Positions 45,615-53,901 of a stretch of 64,000 bases of DNA are shown piece after piece. Both the position numbers and the translations under genes were made by a program. Numbering within the stretch: the first letter of the stretch is position 1; each line of letters starts with the position of its first letter. The notes below the pieces were generated by a model, which searched no databases, was not told the origin of the DNA, and was given only the letters and a program-made list of their open reading frames with translations. The stretch is taken from positions 310,001-374,000 of the forward strand of contig JAEUIW010000001.1 of the NCBI GenBank assembly GCA_016794925.1. The letters are read 5' to 3'. Source of the stretch: Phycisphaerae bacterium. Its GTDB lineage: Bacteria > Planctomycetota > Phycisphaerae > Phycisphaerales > UBA1924.

Positions 45615-46832
45615 TCAGCGCACGTCGATGCCGCGCACGCCGTTAGGGGTGTGCATGAGCGCGGGTCTGTTTCGCGCTGGAGCGTCGTGGCCGCCGTAGC
45701 GGTGGTCCGCATACTCCCACCCATCACTCCGTTCCGACGGCACGACCGCGCGAAACTCGAACACCTGCGCGTGCCCATCGACGAAGGCGGCGTGAACCGG
45801 CATGTTCGGGTCTTCCCAAACCACCGGCTCATGCGGGAGATAGGCCGAGAGCAGGCTCTTCTGTGCCGGGAAGCGCACCTCCGCGGGTCGCGTGAGCCGG
45901 AGCTGGCGGGGCGGCACCTCGCGCGTCTCCCCGTTCCAGTAGGTCGGGTCCGCGAGGAAGGAGCAGCTCCAGTAATATGACGAGGCGACGCCGCACTCGT
46001 CGCACGGGCCGCCGGGGTCCCACGGGGAGCGGAACGAGGTGTCGCGGACGTTTCCGTTGTAGTACATGTCCGCGAGGCCGACGTTCCAGAGTGCGTTCAC
46101 ATGGAAGTAACGGGACGTGATCGCGAACCCGCCGGTCTCGCAGCGGATGACCGAGAATTCCGCCTCCGGAAAGGTGAGCGCGGGAAAGGAGTCATGGAAA
46201 TCCTGCTGGTACAGCGCGAAGACGCGGGCATGCCCCGAGAGCTTCGCCGCGGACTGCGCGTTCATGGCGCTGGTCTTCGCCCGGCCCATCACCGGCAGGG
46301 TGAACGCGACGATGATGCCGATGATGGCGATGCACGCGAGCACCTCGGTCAGTGTGAACGCGCGGGCGTGCCGCGCCGCGGCCGGCGCGGCCGCGTGGGG
46401 GCCCGGGGCGGCCGGCGCGGCAAGGGCGAACGCCAGGGCCGCGCCCAGCGCCGCGTTGCGGATCATGGTCCATTCCCAATCGTCGAGGCGGGAAGCGTGC
46501 GCGGCCAGGACGCCGAGGCATCCGCAGGGAGCGCGGCCGCCCGTCGCTCGCTCCACGGCCAGCATCGCGGTCGCGACGACCACGAACCCGAGCGCGAGCT
46601 GGGTCGTGCGGCGGCGCCGCCAACCGATGAGCCACAGGCCGGCGAGGAGCACCTCGATCGTCGGCACGCCGACGGCGATCGGCATGATCGCCGATCGGGG
46701 GATGGTGTTCCACAGCGCGAGGGAATGGGCGAAGGCCGCGAGCCCCGTCAGTTTGGCAGCGCCGGCCGCCCCGATGACCAGGATCGCGGCGCCCCCGAGG
46801 GCCCGAGACAAGCTGTGCCGATCCGCGGCCAT
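45615..46832 (-). CDS. MauE-like redox membrane domain fused to a prepilin
   Basis: A 405-residue protein; ATG 46832 has GAGAGGA about six bases upstream. Residues 1-140 hold four membrane segments in the MauE/DoxX-like pattern: GAAGAAKLTGLAAFAHSLAL, VGVPTIEVLLAGLWLIGW, and the Cys motif APCGCLGVLA (Cys103, Cys105). Then comes a second, complete prepilin signature, RAFTLTEVLACIAIIGIIVA (157-176), and a globular domain with PGGPCDECGVASSYYW and the pseudopilin-like HAAFVDGHAQVFEF. Cleavage at Ala158 by prepilin peptidase would release the pilin from the MauE part. MauE supports maturation of the disulfide-rich methylamine dehydrogenase small subunit. The fusion partner and Cys-rich neighbours suggest an analogous thiol role, by inference. 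Confidence 0.78.
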   Translation of the reverse strand: MAADRHSLSRALGGAAILVIGAAGAAKLTGLAAFAHSLALWNTIPRSAIMPIAVGVPTIEVLLAGLWLIGWRRRRTTQLALGFVVVATAMLAVERATGGRAPCGCLGVLAAHASRLDDWEWTMIRNAALGAALAFALAAPAAPGPHAAAPAAARHARAFTLTEVLACIAIIGIIVAFTLPVMGRAKTSAMNAQSAAKLSGHARVFALYQQDFHDSFPALTFPEAEFSVIRCETGGFAITSRYFHVNALWNVGLADMYYNGNVRDTSFRSPWDPGGPCDECGVASSYYWSCSFLADPTYWNGETREVPPRQLRLTRPAEVRFPAQKSLLSAYLPHEPVVWEDPNMPVHAAFVDGHAQVFEFRAVVPSERSDGWEYADHRYGGHDAPARNRPALMHTPNGVRGIDVR

Positions 46833-46843
46833 CCCGGGTCCTC

Positions 46844-47263
46844 TCAATGGATCCCGTCGTTCCCCAGGCAGGGCTTCCCAGACGGGGCGCTCGGCGTGGC
46901 AAAGTTGGTCGTGCTGAACTGGTACACGCAGTACCCGGCGACGCTGCATCCGTACACATCCCACCCGCACTCGCACGGCGACCCGGGTGTTATCGACTCC
47001 TTGCCCGCTTCGCCATCCGGCGCGACTTGATAGTGACTCGCGGACGGGTTTCCGGTGATCTGATCGTCGCAGGGGTCCTGCCGCGAGCCGGGCCTGGATC
47101 CCGGATGACTGGTGCCGGCGGTGAGCAATCAACAGCATGGTGCGCTCATCGCTTGATAGCATGTCGCCGCGTAGACGACGGATGTGAGCAGGCCCGCCGC
47201 GACGAAGCCGGTGACCATGCCGGATGTTCGCGCCGGACCGTTGTGGGTTGCGTCGCGGTTCAT
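46844..47263 (-). pseudogene. Cys-rich secreted protein interrupted by one in-frame TGA
   Basis: ATG 47263 has AAGGAG six bases upstream and opens a 44-codon stretch with an N-terminal hydrophobic segment (MVTGFVAAGLLTSVVYAATC) ending APCC. A single TGA (47131-47129) follows, then the same frame stays open for 94 codons (from 47128) to a stop at 46844. The second part is Cys-rich (PCDDQI, SPCECGWDVYGCSVAGYCVY, KPCLGNDGIH). The frame is continuous on both sides and codon bias is normal. Options are a TGG-to-TGA nonsense change, read-through or recoding of UGA, or a short peptide followed by a separately started ORF. An intact product would be 139 residues. It ends 12 bp before the MauE-prepilin gene. 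Confidence 0.6.
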
Positions 47264-47300
47264 GCTTGACTCCTTGGAATGGCGGTCAGGCTCGGGCGCG

Positions 47301-48431
47301 TCACCCGGGTGTCTTCCGCCTGTGATTGAGCCAGATCGCGATCAGCAGCGCGACGCTGAGGCCGCCGATCACCCAGCCGATTCGGTCCAGATCGGCATCC
47401 TGTTTGATGCGTGATTCCCCGGGCGATTGCCACGGGACCGCTTTGCGGTCCGGGGTAACCTCGGAGTAACGAGCCGGCCCGGTGCGCGCGTCGTTGAGCT
47501 GAACGAACGTCACGCGCCCGCGGAAGGCGTCCGTGCCGGTCAGGCCGGGCACGCGGACGAGCTGCTCGAACTCCGCGGGTTCGAACCGGGCGGTGTCGAG
47601 CACGCGGAGCCGCTGGTTCGGCGCGTCGTCGGTGAAGGTCCGCACGTCGTGCGCGAGCGCGAGCGACAGCGTGGGCTCGTACCGCCACTCGGCCGCCTGA
47701 ACCACGGCCCGCTCGACGGCGCCGGACAGCATACGGACCACGAACGTGCTCGTGGAGACCGCGCCCCAACCCGCGGCGGCATCGAACGTCCCGCCGCAGG
47801 TGAACACGATCTCGGCGCCGTCCTTACGCGTGGCCGCGCCGCGGGCGGCCCAGCGTTCGCCGTCAAGCTCGGGCCGGAGGCGAACGCCGTTAGCGAGCGC
47901 CCCCGAGACGCCCGCGTTCACGAGCAACTGCCAGCAGTACGACATCGTGCTGGACACGCTCTTGAGGCTCTGCGCCGCCCGGTGGTCCGCGTTCCCCGGC
48001 GCGAGCGCGAGCGCCTTCGGGGTGAGCGTCCAGGCGACACCGTCGCCCCACACGTTGTCCACGTACGAGCCGTCCTCGGTCGTCCGGCTGCAACGCCAGC
48101 GGTCGCCCGACTTCCAGACCGTGAACTCGTCGTACTCCGGAGTCGGGCGGGCGCGGCGTCGCTGGTACGCCGCCAGACGGATGAGCAACGGATGCTCCGG
48201 GTGGCCCTTGACGGCCTCGCGCATCCGGTCGAGCTCCTCCTCGGGTGGAACGAAGAGCTGCTCGACGCGGTAGGACACCTTCAGCCCGTCGTGGGTGGGG
48301 CCGGCGGCTCCGCCTTGTGTGATCCGATCGAACCAGGCGTCGAACGCGGGCGGGTTCGCCGCGCACGAGCGTCCCGCCGCGAGCAGGACGAGGCCGCTCA
48401 TGAGCACGCGCTGGACGGCGGCGTCATGCAT
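47301..48431 (-). CDS. Exported hypothetical protein with C-terminal membrane anchor
   Basis: A 376-residue protein with a signal peptide (about 1-24, ending SCAANP) and a C-terminal membrane helix (IGWVIGGLSVALLIAIWLNH) followed by basic residues, which places the body outside the cytoplasm. The body has VSYRVEQLFVPPEEELDRMR, WKSGDRWRCSRTTEDGSYVD and FDAAAGWGAVSTSTFVVRML. I do not recognise a family; the anchored form resembles planctomycete envelope proteins. ATG 48431 lies a few bases after the predicted start site of the promoter at 48441-48470, so the message may be leaderless. It is the first gene of the upstream unit that contains the Cys-rich and MauE-prepilin genes. Confidence 0.7.
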   Translation of the reverse strand: MHDAAVQRVLMSGLVLLAAGRSCAANPPAFDAWFDRITQGGAAGPTHDGLKVSYRVEQLFVPPEEELDRMREAVKGHPEHPLLIRLAAYQRRRARPTPEYDEFTVWKSGDRWRCSRTTEDGSYVDNVWGDGVAWTLTPKALALAPGNADHRAAQSLKSVSSTMSYCWQLLVNAGVSGALANGVRLRPELDGERWAARGAATRKDGAEIVFTCGGTFDAAAGWGAVSTSTFVVRMLSGAVERAVVQAAEWRYEPTLSLALAHDVRTFTDDAPNQRLRVLDTARFEPAEFEQLVRVPGLTGTDAFRGRVTFVQLNDARTGPARYSEVTPDRKAVPWQSPGESRIKQDADLDRIGWVIGGLSVALLIAIWLNHRRKTPG

Positions 48432-48440
48432 GGTTGCGTC

Positions 48441-48470
48441 AGACTACCTCCCACTCCCCCGGCTTGTCAA
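48441..48470 (-). promoter_or_regulatory. Promoter of the upstream Cys-rich/MauE-prepilin unit
   Basis: On the minus strand, TTGACA (48470-48465) and TAGTCT (48446-48441) are 18 bp apart. The predicted start site is near 48434, three bases before the ATG at 48431. The surrounding spacer 48432-48621 is AT-rich, especially 48480-48545, and otherwise shows no gene. It has the same -35 as the poly-G promoter but normal spacing, so this unit should not be phase-variable by the same mechanism. Confidence 0.6.
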
Positions 48471-48621
48471 GCAGGCATCGCGACAACATATAAATAACTT
48501 GCGTGAGCTGAGTTCGCGCCGGGTCGTATTTCTTATTTTATTCTCTGCGCCGACACGCATCATCGATCTGACATCCGGGTTCGTGTGTACGCGAACGGAT
48601 GCCGATCTGCCGGGCGAAGGA

Positions 48622-51054
48622 TCAGTCTTTCTTGCGGCGGTGCTCGGTCTTCGATTTGTCACGTTGCTTGGAACGCTGCGACCGGCGTTCGGAGCCGGTT
48701 TTGCCGAACTTGATCGCGTTCCAGTCCGGCTTGCCGCCGACGCTCAGGCCGCCGAGGCCGCCCCCGGGCCCGCCCGCGCCGCCCAGCCGGATCTTCTTGC
48801 CGACCTCGCGGCTGGCCTCGTCGGTGATGACAAGGTCCATGCGGCGGGCCGACAGGTCCACGTTCGCGATGGTGACCTTCACGCGGTGACCGAGCGAGAA
48901 ACTCCGCCCCGAGGCCTGGTTGGCCAGCGCCCCGGTGCGGGGATCGAGCTTCCACACGCCGAAGCGGCCGTCCTTGCCCGCGGGCAGGTCCGCGGTCTTG
49001 ATGAGGCCCTCGGCGAGGTACTTCTCGATGCGGATGAACACGCCCGCGTGCGTCACCCCGGTGACGATCCCGTCGAACGACTCGCCCAGGTGCTCGGCCA
49101 TGAGCTGGAGCACGAGGAACTGCCGAAGGTCGCGCTCGGCGCTCTCGGCGTTCTCCTCGGTCGAGGTGCAGTGCCGGCCGATCTCGACCAGGTCGTCCTC
49201 CGACGGGCACCGCTCGGACTCCATCAGCTTCCGCCCCAGCGCGTGCTGGTCGTGCGTGCTGATGGGCGGACGTTTTCCGTTCTCGGTGTGCGCGAGGTAC
49301 TCGGCCAGCGCGCGGTGCACGGTGAGGTCCGGGTACCGGCGGATGGGGCTGGTGAAGTGCGCGTAGGCCTCCGACGCGAGCGCGAAGTGCCCGATCAGCG
49401 CGGGCGAGTACTCCGCCTTCGTCAGCGTGCGCAGCACCGCCATGTGCACCGCGGCGGCGGCGGGCGTGCCCGCGGTCGCGTCCAGCAGCTGCTGCATCTC
49501 CTGACGGGTGGGGCTCTTGGGGATGGCGTACCCGGCCACGCGGGCCACGGTCCGGAGCGGGTCGGCGTCGCCGGGGGTGGGCTCGGGATGCACGCGCCGC
49601 AGGAGCGGCACCCGCAGCTTCTCGAACAGGCGGGCCAGGCACTCGTTGGCCTCGACCATCAGCATCTCGATGATGGTGTGCGTGAACGCGTCGTCCTCGC
49701 GCTCCGCGTCCACCACCCGTCCGTGCTCGTCGAAGAGCAGCACCACGTCCGGCAGCTCGAGGTGGATCATCCCCGCCTCCCGCCGTCGCTGGCGGATCGC
49801 GCGGGCCAGCGCGTCCATCTCCTTCAGCGCCGCCCTCAGCTCGGGCGTGTAGTTCGGTTCGGTCTTGGCGTGCGTGCGCGCCAGGCCGTCGTCCCCGTCG
49901 ATCAGCGCCTGCGCCTCCAGGTAGGTCAGCCGCTTGGCCGACTTGATCGCCGTCGACGCGACCCCCGATCGCGTCACCCGCCCGTGCCGGTCGTAGTGCA
50001 TGAACGCGGACTTGCAGTACCGGACCACGCCCTCCTGCAGGGAGCAGATGCCGTTCGAGAGCACCTCCGGCAGCATCGGGATCACCAGCCGCGGCAGGTA
50101 CACCGAGTTGCCCCGCTCCTTCGCCTCCACGTCCAGCGGCGAACCGGGCTCGATGAAGTGCGCCACGTCCGCGATGTGCACGCCCAGCGCCCACCCCTCG
50201 CCGGTGCGGCGGATCGAGATCGCGTCGTCGTAGTCTTTCGCGTCGGGGGGGTCGATCGTGATGATGAAGTCGCCCGTCAGGTCCTCGCGCTCCGACCCGG
50301 GCCAGCCCGCCTTCGCCGCTCGGGCCACCTCCTCGTGGAACCGCTCCGATTCGTGCCGCGCCTGATCCACGCACGACTCGGGAAACTCGCCGGGCAGGTT
50401 GTACGCGGCGATCACCGCCTGCGTCTCCACGTCCGGCCGGCCCGCCTCGCCCAGCACCTCGACCACCACCCCCTCGGCCAGCATCCCGCCCTCCGGGAAG
50501 TGGGTGATCTCGACGACCACCTTGTCCCCCGCGTGCGCGTTCTTTGACGATGCGTCCTGCACCGAGATCGGCTCGGTGAGCAGCTTGCCGTCGGGCTGCA
50601 CGATCCACTTGCCGCCGCGCTGCATCAGCTCGCCGGTGAACCGGGCACGCTTGCGTTTCACGATCTGCACGATCTCGCCCACGAACCCCTCGCCGCGGCG
50701 GTCCGGCTCGATCCGTGCTCGCACCACGTCGCCGGTGAGCGCGTCGGCCACGGCGTGGGCGGGCACGAACACGTCCCCGCCCACCGACGCACGCTCGGGC
50801 ACGATGAACCCGAACCCGCGGGCATTCTTCTTGAACACGCCCGTGACCTCGCTGCCCAGGCGCGGCAGTCGGACCATGCCCTGCGGGTCGAGCATCAGCT
50901 CGCCCCGGTCCTTCAGCTCGCGCACGGCCCCTTCGAAATCAGCGAATTCGTCCTCCGGCACGCGCAGGTCCGCGGCCAGGGTTTTCACACTCGCGGGCTC
51001 GTATCCCTCATGCTGGAGGTGCCCGAGCAGACGGCGGCGGTACTTGAGTGGCAT
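48622..51054 (-). CDS. rnr: Ribonuclease R
   Basis: An 810-residue 3'-5' exoribonuclease that degrades structured RNA. Order: N-terminal winged-helix region (LLGHLQHEGYEPASVKTLAA), cold-shock domains (GVFKKNARGFGFIVPERASV; FTGELMQRGGKWIVQ), RNB catalytic domain with IDPPDAKDYDDAISI carrying the metal-binding aspartates and FTSPIRRYPDLTVHRAL. An S1 domain follows (FDGIVTGVTHAGVFIRIEKY) and then a Lys/Arg-rich tail. ATG 51054 has AAGGA upstream. It is a single-gene unit, to judge from the 69-bp gap to the SDR gene behind it. Confidence 0.95.
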   Translation of the reverse strand: MPLKYRRRLLGHLQHEGYEPASVKTLAADLRVPEDEFADFEGAVRELKDRGELMLDPQGMVRLPRLGSEVTGVFKKNARGFGFIVPERASVGGDVFVPAHAVADALTGDVVRARIEPDRRGEGFVGEIVQIVKRKRARFTGELMQRGGKWIVQPDGKLLTEPISVQDASSKNAHAGDKVVVEITHFPEGGMLAEGVVVEVLGEAGRPDVETQAVIAAYNLPGEFPESCVDQARHESERFHEEVARAAKAGWPGSEREDLTGDFIITIDPPDAKDYDDAISIRRTGEGWALGVHIADVAHFIEPGSPLDVEAKERGNSVYLPRLVIPMLPEVLSNGICSLQEGVVRYCKSAFMHYDRHGRVTRSGVASTAIKSAKRLTYLEAQALIDGDDGLARTHAKTEPNYTPELRAALKEMDALARAIRQRRREAGMIHLELPDVVLLFDEHGRVVDAEREDDAFTHTIIEMLMVEANECLARLFEKLRVPLLRRVHPEPTPGDADPLRTVARVAGYAIPKSPTRQEMQQLLDATAGTPAAAAVHMAVLRTLTKAEYSPALIGHFALASEAYAHFTSPIRRYPDLTVHRALAEYLAHTENGKRPPISTHDQHALGRKLMESERCPSEDDLVEIGRHCTSTEENAESAERDLRQFLVLQLMAEHLGESFDGIVTGVTHAGVFIRIEKYLAEGLIKTADLPAGKDGRFGVWKLDPRTGALANQASGRSFSLGHRVKVTIANVDLSARRMDLVITDEASREVGKKIRLGGAGGPGGGLGGLSVGGKPDWNAIKFGKTGSERRSQRSKQRDKSKTEHRRKKD

Positions 51055-51123
51055 GGTGGTCCTTGGCACGGCGGACGGAACGCGGACGCGCCCGATCCCC
51101 GCCCCGTCGGCTCCGCGCGGGTC

Positions 51124-52119
51124 TTACCGGATCGCCGATGCGTACGCACGCAGCGTCGGCCGGAACGCCCGGCGCGGCTCAACCCCGAGGTGCTCGCGCG
51201 CTTTGGCGCACGAGGCGGTCGCGTCCAGCGCGGCCATCCGCGCCATCCCTTCGTTGAACGGCAGCAACCCTTCCAGTCCGACCGCCGCGGCCGCCCGCGC
51301 CGCCGCCGCGGCCAGTTCCGCGGGGATGGGCACGATCCATTGCGACGCCTCCGCCCGCGGCACCTCGTCGCGCAGCAACTCCATCATCTCGCGCCAGTCG
51401 AGCGTCTCCGGCCCCACCAGCGGGTAGACCTCGCCCACGGCACGCGGGGAATCCAGCGCCGCGCCCACCGCGTCGGCGACGTCTTCAACGGCGACGGGCG
51501 CGAGGCGCGCCGGCTCGCGCCGCTGGCGCCCCAGCGGCACGCCCTCGTCCTCGTCGACCGTGCGCACGAAATACGGCATGAACCAGTACGGCGCCCGCTC
51601 ACCCCGCGCCCAGCCGGCCGCCATCCGGATGAACTCCCCTTCCGCTCCGTGGATCATCCCCGGTCGCAGGATCGTCCAGTCCAGCCCCGAGCGCCGGACG
51701 AGTGTCTCGCCCTCGAACTTGGTCCGCTGGTACGCGCTGGGACCGTCCGGGTGCACGCCCAGGGCGGAGATCAGCACGAAGCGTCGCGCGGCGCCGCTCG
51801 CCGCGGCGGCCGACAGGACCCGCCGCGTGAACTCCACGTGCACGCGTGCGAACGTGTTCCGCCCTTCTTCACGGATGATCCCAACGGTGTGAACGCACGC
51901 GGACGCGCCCGCCAGCAGCGAGCGCACGGCCGCGTCGTCGTCCAGGTCCCCACGCACGAGCGTCAGCCGCGTGTCCGACGCGGGGAGCACCGCCCGAGCC
52001 TTGGCCGCGTCACGCACCAGCCCCCGCACCGAGCGGCCCCGCGCCAGCAGCGCCCGGACCACGTGCCGCCCCACGAATCCCGTCGCTCCCGTCACGGCGA
52101 TTGCGCCTGCCTCGCTCAT
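51124..52119 (-). CDS. NAD(P)-binding atypical SDR (NDUFA9/NmrA-like)
   Basis: A 331-residue Rossmann-fold protein. The N-terminal dinucleotide site is AVTGATGFVGRHVVRALLAR (about 8-27), followed by ACVHTVGIIREEGRNTFARV, RFVLISALGVHPDGPSAYQR and TKFEGETLVRRSGLDWTILR. The classic Y-x3-K catalytic pair appears as YQRTK. The C-terminal region resembles the complex I NDUFA9-like atypical SDRs, which usually act as sugar epimerase-like or electron-transfer accessory proteins. The substrate cannot be told. It lies between rnr and the MATE exporter, all on the minus strand, with short gaps. Confidence 0.82.
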   Translation of the reverse strand: MSEAGAIAVTGATGFVGRHVVRALLARGRSVRGLVRDAAKARAVLPASDTRLTLVRGDLDDDAAVRSLLAGASACVHTVGIIREEGRNTFARVHVEFTRRVLSAAAASGAARRFVLISALGVHPDGPSAYQRTKFEGETLVRRSGLDWTILRPGMIHGAEGEFIRMAAGWARGERAPYWFMPYFVRTVDEDEGVPLGRQRREPARLAPVAVEDVADAVGAALDSPRAVGEVYPLVGPETLDWREMMELLRDEVPRAEASQWIVPIPAELAAAAARAAAAVGLEGLLPFNEGMARMAALDATASCAKAREHLGVEPRRAFRPTLRAYASAIR

Positions 52120-52176
52120 GTGCGGAGTGTACGCGCCGCTCGCGCCCGCCGCGAAGCCGTCCGGCGCGTCACGCCG

Positions 52177-53694
52177 TCACTGCCCCGCCGAACCCGCGCT
52201 CGCCACGCCCTCCGCGCGTGTGTCCACGACCCGCATCGATTTCCAGCGTCCGCCCAGGAAACGGCCCAGCACCGCGAGCCCGAGCAGGATGATGTACGCC
52301 GCCGCAGCCGACCACGGGCCGATCGATTCCCATTGCGGCGCCACCCGGATCACCGCCGTGCCCAGCCCGATCAGGCACGACCACGCCAGCACCAGCGTCG
52401 CCACACCCGGCCACACCGTGTCCCCCGCCCCGCGGAGGGCGCCGATCATCGTCAGCCCCAGCGCATCGAAAATCTGGAACACCGCCGCGGCGATCATCAC
52501 CCTCGACCCGATCTCGATGAGCTCGCGGGCCCGCTCGGGGTCCATCGCCGGGTCCACGAACAGGCCGATGGCCCGGGCGCGGAACATCACGAACCCGACC
52601 GCGCACAGGCCCATGTACGACATGGTGATCGAAAGCCCCAGCCAAGCGCGGCGGGCCGCCAGGTCCGGCCGCCCCATCCCCATGCACTTGCCGACCTGCG
52701 CGGTCACCGCCGTCGAGAGCCCGATGGCGGGCATGAACGCCAGATGCATGTAACGCAACGCGATCCAGCCGGCCGTGTTGTGGAGCTCACCGAAGTGCCC
52801 GATCAGCACCGCCATCAGGTACGCCCAGCACAACAGCTCGTTCCCGAACATCAGCGCCCCCGGCCAGCCCAGGCGCGCGATGTCCCGCGCGTGCGCCCCG
52901 CTGAAACGCCACGCCGCCCGTGTCCGGTACAGCCGGTTGAACCCCGGGCTCAGAAACACCAGCAGCGGGATCGACAGTTCCACGCCCGTCCCGATCACCG
53001 TCGCCAATGCCGCGCCCTCGACCCCCAGCGCGGGCACGCCCGCCCACGCCGCGAAGCCCGCGATGCCCGTCAGCGCCCCGTCGATCACGCCGATCCCCAC
53101 CGGCTGCGGCGCGGTCGGGCCGTAAATGAGAAGGGCGTTCAGCACCACGTTCGTGGCATTCCCCGCCAGCGCGGCCACCAGGACCGTCACCGGGCGGTGC
53201 ATCCCGAAGAAGTACTGCGACAGGCACCGCGTTCCCATCGTCAGCAGCGAGCCGTACACCAGGATCCGGCCGTACGCGACCTCCAGCTCCGTCAGACGCG
53301 TGGAGTGGTCCGCGAGCGACTCGAACATCACCCGCAGGCCCAGCCCGTACGGCATCATGAACACCAGAAACGCCCCCAGCGCCAGCCACAGTCCGGTCCA
53401 CGCGTACGCGGCGCCGCGCTCCGGCCGTCCCGCGCCCAGATTCTGGGACACGAACGTGTTCACCACCGTCATGAGGCCCATCATCACCGCCACCGGCACG
53501 AACGCCGCGACCCCGCCGTTGCCCTGCGCCGCCACGTACACCGGGTCGGGCCCGATCCGCGACACCATCAGGCCGTCGACGAACTGCATCGCGGTGTACG
53601 ACGTCATCGTCGCCACGATCGGCAACGCCACCATCAGCATTTCGAGGAGCGGCGAGCGCTCCGCACGCACGGGTTGAACCGGGGAGTTGGTCAC
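52177..53694 (-). CDS. MATE-family multidrug/solute exporter
   Basis: A 505-residue membrane protein with twelve hydrophobic segments in two homologous halves. MATE landmarks are SYTAMQFVDGLMVSRIGPDP, VVNTFVSQNLGAGRPERGAA and GLSTAVTAQVGKCMGMGRPD, with GALRGAGDTVWPGVATLVLA in the C-terminal half. MATE transporters extrude cationic compounds in exchange for Na+ or H+. The start is uncertain; GTG 53694 is the last reasonable start before the conserved part, and the frame stays open upstream through a G-rich repeat region. The gene is followed by the SDR gene on the same strand. Confidence 0.85.
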   Translation of the reverse strand: MTNSPVQPVRAERSPLLEMLMVALPIVATMTSYTAMQFVDGLMVSRIGPDPVYVAAQGNGGVAAFVPVAVMMGLMTVVNTFVSQNLGAGRPERGAAYAWTGLWLALGAFLVFMMPYGLGLRVMFESLADHSTRLTELEVAYGRILVYGSLLTMGTRCLSQYFFGMHRPVTVLVAALAGNATNVVLNALLIYGPTAPQPVGIGVIDGALTGIAGFAAWAGVPALGVEGAALATVIGTGVELSIPLLVFLSPGFNRLYRTRAAWRFSGAHARDIARLGWPGALMFGNELLCWAYLMAVLIGHFGELHNTAGWIALRYMHLAFMPAIGLSTAVTAQVGKCMGMGRPDLAARRAWLGLSITMSYMGLCAVGFVMFRARAIGLFVDPAMDPERARELIEIGSRVMIAAAVFQIFDALGLTMIGALRGAGDTVWPGVATLVLAWSCLIGLGTAVIRVAPQWESIGPWSAAAAYIILLGLAVLGRFLGGRWKSMRVVDTRAEGVASAGSAGQ

Positions 53695-53756
53695 GAGATG
53701 GTGCGTGCGGAAACAGGGACAGTCGCAGCCGATGACGTCAGGATGGGCGAGGGCGA

Positions 53757-53784
53757 GGGTGGGGGTGGGGGTGGGGGGGGCGGG
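53757..53784 (+). repeat. G-run array, G-quadruplex candidate upstream of the MATE gene
   Basis: The plus strand reads GGG-T-GGGGG-T-GGGGG-T-GGGGGGGG-C-GGG (53757-53784), five G-runs with single-base loops. That fits the strictest G-quadruplex pattern and a slippage-prone imperfect repeat. It lies 63-90 bp upstream of the MATE gene start, on the non-coding side, in the 207-bp gap between that gene and pdxA. Confidence 0.7.
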
Positions 53785-53901
53785 ATTGGACGACCGGGAC
53801 GGGGGCCCGCACCTGTTCCGCCCGACTGCACGTGCGTGTGGGCCGTCACGATACGTCCGCCGCGCGTCCCGCGTCCGGGCCGGCATGCGCGTGCAACGCC
53901 C

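Noticed and set aside
47076-47131. A SECIS element after the in-frame TGA of the Cys-rich gene
   Set aside because: Only a weak CCGG self-pairing is visible; no stem with an apical loop at the distance needed by SelB.
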